From positions 16,885,414-16,949,413 of the forward strand of contig NC_063052.1 in NCBI RefSeq assembly GCF_018812025.1: DNA of 64,000 nt, read 5' to 3'. The notes beneath the pieces are model-generated. The model was not told where the DNA came from, ran no database searches, and was given only the letters and a program-made list of their open reading frames with translations. Positions 48,550 through 58,830 of this stretch are shown piece by piece (position 1 is the stretch's first letter; each line of letters opens with the position of its first letter). Source of the stretch: Megalobrama amblycephala (Eukaryota > Chordata > Actinopteri > Cypriniformes > Xenocyprididae). The translations under genes were made by a program, and so were the position numbers.

Positions 48550-49150
48550 AGTCCTCCTGTGGTGAAAATCAAGTTTTTAATGTTGTTTATATGTCTATGT
48601 GGTGTTTTTAATATGCTTTAAGACAGACTATGTGCAAATTCATAAGTCAACACAATTGCTGAACCGTGTAGATTGAACAATATGGCAGGTGTATAAATGT
48701 ATATTACGATGTTATGATAAACTATGCCTTTCTCCACTGACTCACATTGGGAGCATTGGGCTACTGATTGTTAGAAGGCAGCAGTCTGACTCTGAGGTGG
48801 CGAACGGGAACATTACACCAACACATTAGCTGTTTGATAACATAGTCAAGTAAAAGGCTTATCATATTAATTACCGTTATGTACTGATGTTGTAAAGAAC
48901 GATACCATTGTGCTGCGTTTACCTCAGTAAGTTGACCGAGTGGATCTATGAGCTGCGTGAGTGAGTGGAGGTGGGGCTAATTTGCATATTCATTGATCCA
49001 CGTATATTAAATGAGGCAAGGGTGTAGAGTTACATTCAAGCTATTCTAAGGCATTAAAAAAAAAATTCACAGAAAAAAAATGTTTAAATATGTCATTTTG
49101 GTGATCAAATATGAGTTTTAAGGTATAAAATTATTGACTACAGGAAGACT
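48550..49150. mobile_element. TTAA-flanked MITE (AGTCCTCCTGTGG family)
   Basis: 601 bp, TTAA at 48546-48549 and 49151-49154. Termini AGTCCTCCTGTGGTGAAAAT and TTGACTACAGGAAGACT, inverted with a few mismatches. No ORF of note. Confidence 0.75.
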
Positions 49151-49480
49151 TTAAAAATGTGCATCTAAAAGTGCTCAATGTTCTGGCAATAGGGGCTTTC
49201 ATATGGTGTAAGAAATCTGTCTTGGCCAATCATGAAGTGATGACGGTGATGAAATGATTACTTTTTGCTGTTTACACCTGTCACTCCAAAAAATAATTTG
49301 TCAAATTGGACAGACAGTGACACTAAATCATTTCTCCTTATCTTGGTGGATGAAGAAAGCGGCGTCGTGTTTAAAAAAATTTTTTGGGCTTAATCTTAAT
49401 GGTCATTGCTAAAAGTCATTGCTTGTGTCAACAGTAGATATAATTTTAATATATATATATATATATATATAATATATATA
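49151..49480. other. Spacer ending in an AT tract
   Basis: AT dinucleotide run at 49447-49480, directly left of the Tc1-like element. Confidence 0.6.
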
Positions 49481-50663
49481 ATGGGTACGGAAAGTATTCA
49501 GACCCCCTTAAATTTTTCACTCTTCGTTATATTGCAGCCATTTGCTGAAATCATTTAAGTTCATTTTTTTCCCTCATTAATGTACACACAGCACCCCTTA
49601 TTGACAGAAAAACAGAATTGTTGACATTTTTGCAGATTTATTAAAAAAGAAAAACTGAAATATCACATGGTCCTAAGTATTCAGACCCATTGCTCAGTAT
49701 TTAGTAGAAGCACCCTTTTGATCTAATACAGCCATGAGTTTTTTTGGGAAAGATGCAACAAGTTTTTCACACCTGGATTTGGGGATCCTCTGCCATTCCT
49801 CCTTGCAGATCCTCTCCAGTTCTGTCAGGTTGGATGGTAAACGTTGGTGGACAGCCATTTTTAGGTCTTTCCAGAGATGCTCAATTGGGTTTAAGTCAGG
49901 GCTCTGGCTGAGCCATTCAAGAACAGTCATGGAGTTGTTGTGAAGCCACTCCTTCGTTATTTTAGCTGTGTGCTTAGGGTCATTGTCTTGTTGGAAGGTA
50001 AACCTTCGGCCCAGTCTGAGTTCCTGAGCACTCTGGAGAAGGTTTTCGTCCAGGATATCCCTGTACTTGGACGCATTCATCTTTCCCTCGATTGCAACCA
50101 GTCGTCCTGTCCCTGCAGCTGAAAAACACCCCCACAGCATGATGCTGCCACTGTGCTCTTAGGAACCTTAAGTGCAGCAGAAATTTTTTTGTAACCTTGG
50201 CCAGATCTGTGCCTTGCCACAATTCTGTCTCTGAGCTCTTCGGGCAGTTCCTCTGACCTCATGATTCTCATTTGCTCTGACATGCACTGTGAGCTGTAAG
50301 GTCTTATATAGACAGGTGTGTGGCTTTCCTAATCAAGTCCAATCAGTATAATCAAACACAGCTGGACTCAAATGAAGGTGTAAAACCATCTCAAGGATGA
50401 TCAGAAGAAATGGACAGCACCTGAGTTAAATATATGAGTGTCACAGCAAAGGGTCTGAATACTTAGGACCATGTGATATTTCAGTTTTTCTTTTTTTTTA
50501 AATCTGCAAAAATATCAACAATTCTGTGTTTTTCTGTCAATATGGGGTGCTGTGTGTACATTAATGAGGGAAAAAAAATGAACTTAAATGATTTTAGCAA
50601 ATGGCTGCAATATAACAAAGAGTGAAAAATTTAAGGGGGTCTGGATACTTTCCGTACCCACTG
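49481..50663 (-). mobile_element. Tc1-like transposon, internally deleted
   Basis: Ends (C/A)(A)TGGGTACGGAAAGTATTC and GTATTCAGA-type mirror ...CTTTCCGTACCCACTG, about 230-bp inverted repeats, TA flanks. Minus-strand coding: N-terminus MSEQMRIMRSEELPEELRDR (from 50283) with the helix-turn-helix up to LKVPKSTVA. Then a deletion joins directly to the catalytic part MLWGCFSAAGTGRLVAIEGK. It keeps FTFQQDNDPKHTAK (second Asp) and SPDLNPIEHLW (Glu), ending KGASTKY at 49697. The middle of the protein, including the first Asp region, is missing. Confidence 0.9.
49694..50140 (-). pseudogene. Tc1-like transposase C-terminal catalytic half
   Basis: An intact 148-codon open frame holding the second and third residues of the DD34E triad (QQDNDPKH and DLNPIEHLW) but not the first. 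The companion N-terminal piece is at 50077-50283 in another frame. Degraded transposon gene. Confidence 0.88.
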
Positions 50664-50700
50664 TATATACACACATTTTTAATAATTTTAATAATATATA

Positions 50701-51114
50701 TGTCACGATCACGTCTGTTCCTGTCACATCCCGGACTACATTTCCCATGATCCTCCATTGCTCATCACCTGCACTCACTTCACAATCACTCCACACTAAT
50801 CACCACACCCAGCTGCCACACATTACCTGGACTATAAAAGACTCATACACACACCACCTCACCGCGAAGTCTTGTTTACCCAGTGTGACATTTCCGAGCG
50901 TTATATCCCTGTTTACCCGTTTGTTACTGTTCCTGCCTGATTCCTGTTTTACGACCCATTGCTGCCTGCCTCGATCCTTGCCTGTACCCTGACTACGACT
51001 CTGCCTGTTCCTCACTGTTCCTGTTTGTTCCTGTTTTGACCCTGCCTGTACGACCACTCTTACTTCTAATAAACGCTGCATTTGGATCCCACTCTGAGTC
51101 CCGCCTTCGTTACA
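50701..51114 (+). repeat. 5' LTR of the Tf1/sushi-like element
   Basis: 414 bp, TGTCACGATC...TTCGTTACA. TATA box CTATAAAAG (50832-50840); predicted RNA start about 50864 (GCGAAGTCTT); poly-A signal AATAAA near 51069. Base-for-base the same as the 3' LTR by eye. Left flank ATATA equals the right flank after 53653, but the AT-rich context makes this duplication weak evidence. Confidence 0.95.
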
Positions 51115-51115
51115 G

Positions 51116-51125
51116 AAGACTTCGC
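51116..51125 (+). promoter_or_regulatory. Candidate self-priming site
   Basis: AAGACTTCGC begins two bases after the LTR. No TGG-initiated tRNA site is present there. It is perfectly complementary to GCGAAGTCTT at 50864-50873, the place where transcription should start 30 nt after the TATA box. This matches the self-priming arrangement established for Tf1 and proposed for sushi-type elements. Confidence 0.7.
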
Positions 51126-51178
51126 CACACCAAGATCCAGCAGCTACCGTGAGTGTTTCCGTCACATTCAGCATCAGC

Positions 51179-52924
51179 ATGGACCCAGCTATATGTCTCA
51201 TCCACCTTCGTCAAGGTAATAGTACCCTGGAGGACCATATTCAGAAGTTTCTGGATATTGCCCATTATGCAGACTGGCCTGACTGTGCTCTTATTGACTT
51301 TTTTTGTGATGGCATCAACCAACCTCTCCAGAGTAGATTAAGACGAGAGGGACCGCGTTCATCACTCTGCGGTTTTATGGACTATGCTCTGTTGTCAGTT
51401 GGTTCTCCATTTACTGTGGGAGTCGCGGAGGAACACGACACCGCAGTGAATCACGTAATGGCCGCCGCACCAGTGGACCCTCACAAAATGGCGGCTACCA
51501 TTACAACATCACATCACGCCTTCGCTGATCGCCCAGAGCAACGTCACGCCTTCGCTGATCGCCCAGAGCAACGTCACGCCTTCGCTGATCGCCCAGAGCA
51601 ACGCTACGTCTCCGCTGATCGCCCAGAGCAACGTCACGTCGCCGCTGATCGCCCAGAGCAACGTCACGTCGCCGCTGATCGCCCAGAGCAAAGTCACGTC
51701 GCCGCTGATCACCCAGAGTCACGTCACGTCTCTAGATCAGTCCGGGAGCGGAGAGGGTTGCGTTCCAGTGTGGCTGATCCTCCACTGACTACGGTCCGAG
51801 CAGCTGGCATCCCCAAGTCCTCGCCGGCCGCTTCGCTCTCAAACCAGTCGGCCGCTTCGCTCTCAAGCCCGGTGGCCGCTTCGCTCTCAAGTCCGCCGGC
51901 CGCTTCGCACTCAAGCCCGGTGGCCGCTTCGCTCTCAAGCCAACCGGTTGCAACGCTCTCAAGTACTCCGGTTGCAACGCTCTCAAGTTCGCCTGTGTCT
52001 ACGGACAAGATGGCCGCATCGCCTGTGTCTACGGACAAGATGGCCGCATCGCCTGTGTCTACGGACAAGATGGCGGCATCGCCTGTGTCTACGGACAAGA
52101 TGGCGGCATCGCCTGTGTCTACGGACAAGATGGCGGCATCGCCTGTGTCTACGGACAAGATGGCCGCATCGCCTCATCCTCGGAAGAGGAGGAGGAGGAG
52201 GAAGGCTTCTTCCGTTCTTCCCCCTCTTACGCCCAAGCTGCTTGCTCGGCCGGCGCCACCTGCGCTTCTTGCCCTGCCAGCGCCACCTGCGCTTCTTGCC
52301 GTGCCAGCGCCACCTGCGCTTCTTGCCCTGCCGGCGCCACCTGCGCTTCTTGCCCTGCCGGCGCCACCTGCGCTTCTCGCTCTGCCGGCGCCACCTGAAC
52401 TCCCTGCCTTGCCAGCACCACCTGAACTCCTTGCCCTGCCAGCACCACCCGAGCTCCTGGCCCTGCCGGCGCCATCCAAGCTCCTAGCCCTGCCAACGCC
52501 GCCCAAACTCCTTGCTCTGTCAGCGCCACCCAGGCGTCTCGCCCTGCCGGCACCACCCGAACGCCTGGCCCTGCCGGAACCACCTGAACTCCTTGCCCAC
52601 GAGGCCGCAACAGACCCCGTTGAAATCCCCAAGAACTTTTTGGGGGGGGCAGTATACCTGAGGGCGGGGAGCTTATGGGTGGGCACTCTGCCTGGCCACT
52701 GCCGTCATTGGCCTTTGAACTATTATGGCCGTTTATGGACCCTAACCTGCCGTGGTTACCCAAACCACCTGACCTACCGTGGTTACCCAAACCACCTGAC
52801 CTACCGTGGTTACCCAAACCACCTGACCTACCGTGGTTACCCAGACCACCTGACCTGCTGTGGCTGCCCAAGCCACCTGACCCGCCTGACCTGCCGTGGT
52901 TGCTCAAGTCACCTGACCTGCTGA
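51179..52924 (+). CDS. Gag-derived, repeat-rich ORF of the LTR element
   Basis: A 581-codon frame from ATG 51179 (MDPAICL; an upstream in-frame ATG exists at 51149). Residues about 15-85 (STLEDHIQKFLDIAHYADWP ... SPFTVGVAEEHD) resemble the Gag of fish sushi-type Ty3/gypsy elements; the usual N-terminus and the zinc knuckle are absent. The rest is tandem arrays: 10-residue DRPEQRH units, 8-residue ASLSS units, 10-residue SPVSTDKMAA units, 9-residue LLALPAPPA units, then 9-residue units ending YPNHLT. Units are 30, 24, 30, 27 and 27 bp, all multiples of three. Low-complexity, Pro/Ala-rich, likely disordered. Whether it is translated is unknown. Confidence 0.7.
   Translation: MDPAICLIHLRQGNSTLEDHIQKFLDIAHYADWPDCALIDFFCDGINQPLQSRLRREGPRSSLCGFMDYALLSVGSPFTVGVAEEHDTAVNHVMAAAPVDPHKMAATITTSHHAFADRPEQRHAFADRPEQRHAFADRPEQRYVSADRPEQRHVAADRPEQRHVAADRPEQSHVAADHPESRHVSRSVRERRGLRSSVADPPLTTVRAAGIPKSSPAASLSNQSAASLSSPVAASLSSPPAASHSSPVAASLSSQPVATLSSTPVATLSSSPVSTDKMAASPVSTDKMAASPVSTDKMAASPVSTDKMAASPVSTDKMAASPVSTDKMAASPHPRKRRRRRKASSVLPPLTPKLLARPAPPALLALPAPPALLAVPAPPALLALPAPPALLALPAPPALLALPAPPELPALPAPPELLALPAPPELLALPAPSKLLALPTPPKLLALSAPPRRLALPAPPERLALPEPPELLAHEAATDPVEIPKNFLGGAVYLRAGSLWVGTLPGHCRHWPLNYYGRLWTLTCRGYPNHLTYRGYPNHLTYRGYPNHLTYRGYPDHLTCCGCPSHLTRLTCRGCSSHLTC
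51508..51720 (+). repeat. Minisatellite 1, 30-bp unit
   Basis: Seven near-identical units containing CGCTGATCGCCCAGAGCAAC. Confidence 0.95.
51828..51995 (+). repeat. Minisatellite 2, 24-bp unit
   Basis: Seven units built on GCCGCTTCGCTCTCAAG. Confidence 0.9.
51992..52172 (+). repeat. Minisatellite 3, 30-bp unit
   Basis: Six almost identical units containing GTGTCTACGGACAAGATGG. Confidence 0.95.
52250..52600 (+). repeat. Minisatellite 4, 27-bp unit
   Basis: About 13 units containing CACCTGCGCTTCTTGCCCTG, diverging toward the right. Confidence 0.92.
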
Positions 52925-53115
52925 GGTTACCCAAGCCACCTGATCCCCCATGGCCTTCTGACACTCCGGACTCACCATGGCTGCCCGTGGCACCTGACCC
53001 GCCATGGCTGCCCATGGCACCTGACCCGCCATGGCTGCCCGTGGCACCTGACCCGCCATGGCTGCCCGTGGCACCTGACCCGCCATGGCTGCCCGTGGCA
53101 CCTGACCCGCCATGG
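52745..53115 (+). repeat. Minisatellite 5, 27-bp unit in two variants
   Basis: Left variant CCGTGGTTACCCAAACCACC, right variant CCATGGCTGCCCGTGGCACC. The alternate frame 52675-53289 reads LPWLPKPPD units and stays open, as does the minus strand (52227-53297). Confidence 0.92.
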
Positions 53116-53239
53116 CGGCCCGGGAACCTGCATTGGAGACTCCGTTCCTGTCCGCCACTAGAGCTCCAATGCACCCACCCCCCCTCCCTATTGGTGTCAT
53201 CTACGCCGCGAGGACGCGCCTTCCGGGAGGGGGGCGTTA

Positions 53240-53653
53240 TGTCACGATCACGTCTGTTCCTGTCACATCCCGGACTACATTTCCCATGATCCTCCATTGC
53301 TCATCACCTGCACTCACTTCACAATCACTCCACACTAATCACCACACCCAGCTGCCACACATTACCTGGACTATAAAAGACTCATACACACACCACCTCA
53401 CCGCGAAGTCTTGTTTACCCAGTGTGACATTTCCGAGCGTTATATCCCTGTTTACCCGTTTGTTACTGTTCCTGCCTGATTCCTGTTTTACGACCCATTG
53501 CTGCCTGCCTCGATCCTTGCCTGTACCCTGACTACGACTCTGCCTGTTCCTCACTGTTCCTGTTTGTTCCTGTTTTGACCCTGCCTGTACGACCACTCTT
53601 ACTTCTAATAAACGCTGCATTTGGATCCCACTCTGAGTCCCGCCTTCGTTACA
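53240..53653 (+). repeat. 3' LTR of the Tf1/sushi-like element
   Basis: 414 bp, no difference from 50701-51114 that I can find. Preceded by the polypurine tract. Confidence 0.95.
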
Positions 53654-53723
53654 ATATATATATTAAAATAATATAATTTTGCTCCATGAATTCAAGCAAC
53701 AGCCTGAAATCTGTTGACTAAAA

Positions 53724-54041
53724 CCCAGGTGAAAAAAAAGTACATTTCTATAATATAATTTAAAAAATGTATTTAGATACCACTTATAGTACATCTGAAT
53801 CCATATTGTACTACAAGTGGTAGCTAAATATATTTTTTAAATACAGAGATAGTATATTAAAAGCACGTTTTAGTTAATATTTCATGCCGTCTCAAAATAG
53901 CACAGTTGAGCACACTTAGATGTTCTTAAGATGATCTTAAGAAGTATTAAAGAGGAATTTATAGTATATTAAGTACAAAATTAGTGCACGAAAATAGAGC
54001 ACTTTAAGTATATTATAGAAATGTACTTTTTTTCACCTGGG
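53724..54041. mobile_element. Inverted-repeat MITE (CCCAGGTGAAAA family)
   Basis: 318 bp. Ends CCCAGGTGAAAAAAAAGTAC / GTACTTTTTTTCACCTGGG with about 30 bp of matching arms (ATTTCTATAATAT). A second internal inverted pair, TACCACTTATAGTAC / GTACTACAAGTGGTA, lies at 53780-53825. Confidence 0.8.
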
Positions 54042-55070
54042 AATAGTTTCTGCCGCTGATTTTATAGTTGTTCGACATTTTACAGTCAAATTCATCGCTC
54101 TTTTCATGTTTATATTTGAAATCTGGACTATTGCTTCGTCAAAGACTGTGTTCTGTCTTGACTGAATGAATCAATGAATATTGCAAATGCTACAAAAATA
54201 TTGTGGAAATAATTTCAAATCTATTCACAAATGGCAACAGTTGGGAGAGTCTCTGCCTACTGTACTTTTTTGTAAGGAACAGGACAGTATGGTTCAGGAC
54301 TTACGGCTGGGATTAGTGATAGATCTGGTTTCTCTTTTTCCCATTAGTGATGGTTTGTAAAGGTGAATGAGTTCTGAGTGGGGCTGAACAGTGATGGATG
54401 AGTGTTAGTTCTGACTGTCATAGTACAATATAAATGTTTGATTGATTCTGCTGCTTTTCTTCAGGGCTGTAATCTTGTTGAATTAAAGTGAACTCAGAAT
54501 ACATCAAGCGTCACAGTGAGGATTACGTGAAGTGATATGTGCCGTGTGTGACAGGAACCCAAGGTTTGATTATCATTTGAAACATTTGAATTGTTTTCAA
54601 ACACAATATATAATAGTTATACATCTGTGCAAGTAAATAACCGTAAACAATTCTTCAGCCAAAGAATTAGTAGAAAATATGTGCCTTTTGTTGTAAGTTG
54701 TGGATGTAAGCAGTGGCTGACATAAACCATTGTGTGTGAGTGAACAAATTAATAATGTGTCGTGTTTGACAGAAACATTGCCAAGGATACTGACTGCACT
54801 GAACAATTCACAGCCAGAGCTTTGTGAGCTGTTTCATGCTCCAATCCAGTTTTTAATCAAATTTACATGTTGACTCAAATGTTTTGTTTTTCTAGTTATA
54901 AACATATTTAATCTTTTTTGTATCAGTGCCATAGTTCCTGACAACTTGTCTTAAACCTTTTGCTTGATCATTTCTTCTGAAAACTTTTGACAATGTGTTA
55001 AACTTCTGATGTCTTGAGTAGATCAAAGTTGGTTTGCGGTTCTCTGTTTAACAATAGGTTAGTCGTGCAC
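54042..55070. other. Nothing recognised
   Basis: AT-rich, no coding or element signature. Confidence 0.4.
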
Positions 55071-55270
55071 TCTTAAAAATAAATATTGGCATCGATGTTT
55101 CCATGAAGAATGTTTAATATTCATGGAATCTTTCCATTCCACAAAAAGTTCTTTATAGTGGAAAAGGGATTAAAATGTTCTACGCATTCAGAAAAAAATG
55201 GCTCATTTAAGAACGGTTTACTGAAAGGAACTTTAGCGAATCAAAAATGGTTCTTCTATCGCTGCAAAGA
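55071..55270. repeat. MITE fragment (CTCTTAAAAATAAA...GGTTCTTC type)
   Basis: CACTCTTAAAAATAAATATT at the left and CAAAAATGGTTCTTCTATCG at the right are pieces of a palindromic fish repeat I recognise. Degraded. Confidence 0.45.
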
Positions 55271-55359
55271 GGGTTAACTGATATTTAATAGTTGGCTTTG
55301 TAATATATCATGATGCACTTTTAAAAGCAATTGGTACAAAAGCTGTCACTGTCACATAT

Positions 55360-55470
55360 TAGTACCATTTAGGTACTAATATGGACACTTTTGGTAACAA
55401 TATTTGAGGTACTAATATGCACTCTTTAGGTACAAAGGTGTACCTTTTGAAAGGGTACCGTCCCAGTGAC
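55360..55470. repeat. GGTACTAATATG repeat fragment
   Basis: Repeated GGTACTAATATG / GGTACAAAGGTGTACC words ending GGGTACCGTCCCAGTGACAC, a recurrent cyprinid repeat. Confidence 0.55.
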
Positions 55471-56964
55471 ACCTTTTTTGCGCCTTTTTATTTCAGAGAA
55501 GATTGCTTTAGCTCTTCCCTGGAGCTTGTACTTTAAATTTCTCATTTGCATCCACATAATGAAAAATCAAGTTCTGCCACTGGACAAGTCATACAGTTAG
55601 TTTAATGTAGTGTGCTGTCCTGTAAGTGGGCGAGAAGCTGTGGAGAAGCTGATGAAGTGTTTTGTCATAATGCTGTCATGTGCTTCATGGTCTGATCACA
55701 ATGTCCTACCATTGGTTATGTGATGTTGTGCAGTTTTAATGTATTGTACAGCGTCTCCTGTGCTTGTTAAGTTCTCAGCTTGTCAAATGTTTTCTCAGTG
55801 GCGTGGCATAACAGCATCCTCTGAACGACAACTACACGGGTCACTATATCTTTCACTGGACGCACAGAAGCAACAAAAAGGCTTTGAAACAACACTGTCC
55901 TTAATAAAAAAAAATTGCTAACTGATTTGCAGATGAAGATTATATTATTATATCATATATTTTTATTCAAATTAAAACTTAAAACACTTTCTGTTCTGTT
56001 CCGCATGTACATAAGTACTTATAATAACTAACTAGGTAATAACAAAGACTATAGAATAACACAAGACGCAACACTTGTATTATTATGAATGGGAGAAAGT
56101 GCAACGGGCAATAGAGGGTATGCATCGACGTCACTTTCCCGCCGAAAACGCGCTCCCTCAGCTGGACTGAGTGGCAAAAGAACCTGCTGCATGAATGGAT
56201 TTAACAGGGGAAACTGCGAAAACGCGAGTAAAACAAAAGATTACACTAAAGGTTGGAATTGAATGTGTTCCTTACAACTTGTCAAATAAACCTAATCCAT
56301 GGATATTGACATGCAGCCTGGAGTCGTGTTTCCTGACATTTATATGTGCCTGATTTCGACGGCGGGGAAATAACGTAGACTAACCATGTTCCGTGCAGAC
56401 GACCTTTTACCGCCAATCGCTGAATAAATACTTCCTGGTCATACATAAACCGCCTCCGAAATGAGACACGAGAGACGTGCATTTAGGACTGCGCATGCGC
56501 ATTAGCTTGATCCAGCCTGGAAAATACCGTTTTTTGTCATGAATCGAGTGTTTAGTTACAAAATGTATGAGACAGTTGTTGTCATATTTCATTGGTGATT
56601 TCAAATATGAAATTTAATCGAAAGCTTGGCAAACAGCTTTGGAGAATTTGATGTTTCCCCATTCAAAGACATATGAGCTGCACTTGCATGCCCAAGTAGC
56701 GTTTCAAAGATGGCCACCAAGTGAAATGACTTGTCTTAAAGGGACTTAGTACTAGGTACCTCTACACTAAAAACCCATTTAACCTATTCTTAAACCTTAC
56801 CTTAACCCATGTAGTTCCCTTATATTACTCGGTACCTTTTTGGGTAAGTACTGTAAGTGTACATAAAGCACATCCAACATTTTATTGCATTTATTTCTTT
56901 TTCTGGAGTTTTCTTTTTCTATTCTATTTTCTGTCTGAATATTTTATATCAAGAGTCTGTATGC
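55471..56964. other. Mostly unrecognised; CpG-richer patch and short repeats
   Basis: 56119-56560 is CpG-richer than its neighbours (CACTTTCCCGCCGAAAACGC, CTGCGCATGCGCATTAGC) and may be a decayed coding exon of a transposon. 56740-56870 has GGTACC/AAGTACTG words. No gene. Confidence 0.35.
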
Positions 56965-57319
56965 TCTAAAAAAAAATGCTGGGTTGTTTCAACCCATGTT
57001 TGGGTCAAATATGGACAAACCCAAGCGTTGGTTTAAATCAGAGGTCTCCAAACTCGGTCCTGGAGGGCCGCTGTCCTGCAGAGTTTAGCTCCAACCATCT
57101 CCAACACACCTGCTTGAAAGTTTCTAGTATGCCTAGTGAGACCTTGATTAGCTGGCTCAGGTGTGTTTAATTGGGGTTGGAGCTAAACTTTGCAGGACAG
57201 CGGCTCTCCAGGACTGAGTTTGGAGACCTCTGGTTTAAATAGTAAAATTAAATTCCTAAACAGAACATTTGGTCCATATTTGACCCAAACATGAGTTGAA
57301 ACATACCAGCATTTTTAGG
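56965..57319. mobile_element. Palindromic MITE (AAAATGCTGGGTTG family), host of a hAT MITE
   Basis: Arms AAAATGCTGGGTTGTTTCAA, CCCATGTTTGGGTCAAATATG and the inverse CATATTTGACCCAAACATG ... ACCAGCATTTTTAG. The 194-bp insert at 57039 sits near its centre. Confidence 0.75.
57039..57232. mobile_element. hAT-type palindromic MITE, copy B
   Basis: 194 bp, ends CAGAGGTCTCCAAACTCGGT / AGTTTGGAGACCTCTG, flanked by the exact 8-bp duplication GTTTAAAT (57031-57038, 57233-57240). Shares GGAGGGCC...GTCCTGCAGAGTTTAGCTC with copy A at 44094. Confidence 0.92.
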
Positions 57320-58704
57320 GTAGCCTACGTTTACATGACAACGATATGCTTAAAACAGATACGTTTTTCCTTAGAGTTTTCTACGTGCAGACGACACCAT
57401 TGTCAAAACGATCCCCATTCATACTTATCAGTGAAAATGACTAGAAACGCTGTAATTTGCTGGCAGGCCATTAGACGGTGATAAAACACTATTAACTGAA
57501 GATGTACTACGCATGTGCATGACATAATAGTTTTCACAGATTCGCTTTTTTGTGGTTTACACGGAGACCGTTGCACAAAAACTTGCACTTTGAAACCCGT
57601 TTTAAAAAGTTTGCATTTTCAGGCCACCAAAACACTGTTGTCGTGTAAATTAACAGACAAAATGCATAAAAAGTCTTCCGTTTTTAGTTGAAAATTGTGT
57701 CGTGTAATCAGCCCCTTAGGTTGTTACCAGTAAGTTTAATAACTAAATAATAAAAACTACTATCAAAAAGTCAATAAATGTGTATTTCACATCAAAAGGT
57801 GAATGCGAATGAATTGTGTGATTTTTCAGCTTTTTTGATTTTTGTTGCATAAGAGCAATCATTTTAAGTGTAAACATTTGCTTTGTAAATCTACAATTTT
57901 ATACTGCTGTGCATCACAATAAGTATATATTTGCATAACATTATCATACATACTGTATATTTTTGTATTTAAAAAAAATCTTTTATGTCTTGCTTGTCTG
58001 TTGAACTGTGAATGCATAGCTGTTCAATTGGCTTTCTAGAAAAACTCAAAAATACTGTCATACCATTTCACTGATTATGAAGTTGAAGTCCAGTGCCGAA
58101 GGGAACTTCAGCTATAACAAGCTTATCTCATTTGTGTGTCGACCCCAGAGAAACTTGCAGTGAGTACATGTCAAAGTGGAGAAATAGCATGCCAAAAATC
58201 AGAAGTTCATGTGCTTACGTGCAGGACACATTCTGAACTGAGAGAGCAAACTGACCTCCACTCAGAGTGAAAGATCTGACTGTCGTCTCCAAATAGCATT
58301 CATACATTAAATGATGTTTACTTCAGTGGTATGAGTCCACTCAGATAACCTCAGATTTATTTGAAGAAATGGGTACAAACATTTAGATAAAATCTTTATC
58401 AAGTACTCTGATGCTAGCACATTCTAATTAATGTCAATTACTTTGCCTCCCATCAAGAGGACTGACAAATGAGAGCCAGTGATGTAGGCGACCTTTATAG
58501 TTTCCGGTCACAGTGCAGTTCCTCCATGAAACCATCAATCCAGCACACATACAGGTTTGCAAATTAAAGGTTATAAACTTGTCTGTTTTGTATCTTGCCA
58601 ATTTTAACATTTGATTCATCAGGACAGTCAAAACAAAATCTCTTCTGCTTTTCATTTGGGGTCACTTCAAAATCCTTGCTTGTGTGCTCATAAAAAATGC
58701 TGTC
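57320..58704. other. Nothing recognised
   Basis: AT-rich intergenic sequence. Confidence 0.4.
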
Positions 58705-58705
58705 A

Positions 58706-58830
58706 TTAAAGGGTTAGTTCACCCAAAAATGAAAATTCTGTCATCAATTACTCACCCTCATGTTGTTTCAAACCTGTATGACTTTTTTCTTCTTCTGAGG
58801 AACATATAAGAAGAAATTTTGAGAAATTAC
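58706..58830. mobile_element. Angel-like MITE, left part
   Basis: TTAAAGGGTTAGTTCACCCA then AAAATGAAAATTCTGTCATC, AATTACTCACCCTCATGTTG. The uninterrupted CATCAATTACTCACC here is the reference for the split copy at 15404. Continues into unclassified sequence. Confidence 0.7.

Larger units (their letters stand above)
50701..53653 (+). mobile_element. Non-autonomous Tf1/sushi-like LTR retrotransposon
   Basis: 2953 bp with two identical 414-bp LTRs, a self-priming site, one Gag-derived ORF, and a polypurine tract GGGAGGGGGG (53225-53234) six bases before the 3' LTR. The internal region is only 2.1 kb and has no protease, reverse transcriptase, RNase H or integrase, so mobilisation must depend on a full-length relative. 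Identical LTRs imply recent insertion. Confidence 0.9.

Noticed and set aside
51508..52172. CRISPR-like regular repeats
   Set aside because: Units are contiguous with no unique spacers, lie within an LTR element ORF, and the genome is eukaryotic.
52227..53297. 356-codon antisense Gly/Ser-rich ORF in the LTR element
   Set aside because: Open only because the sense repeats are multiples of three and lack stops in reverse; no domain.
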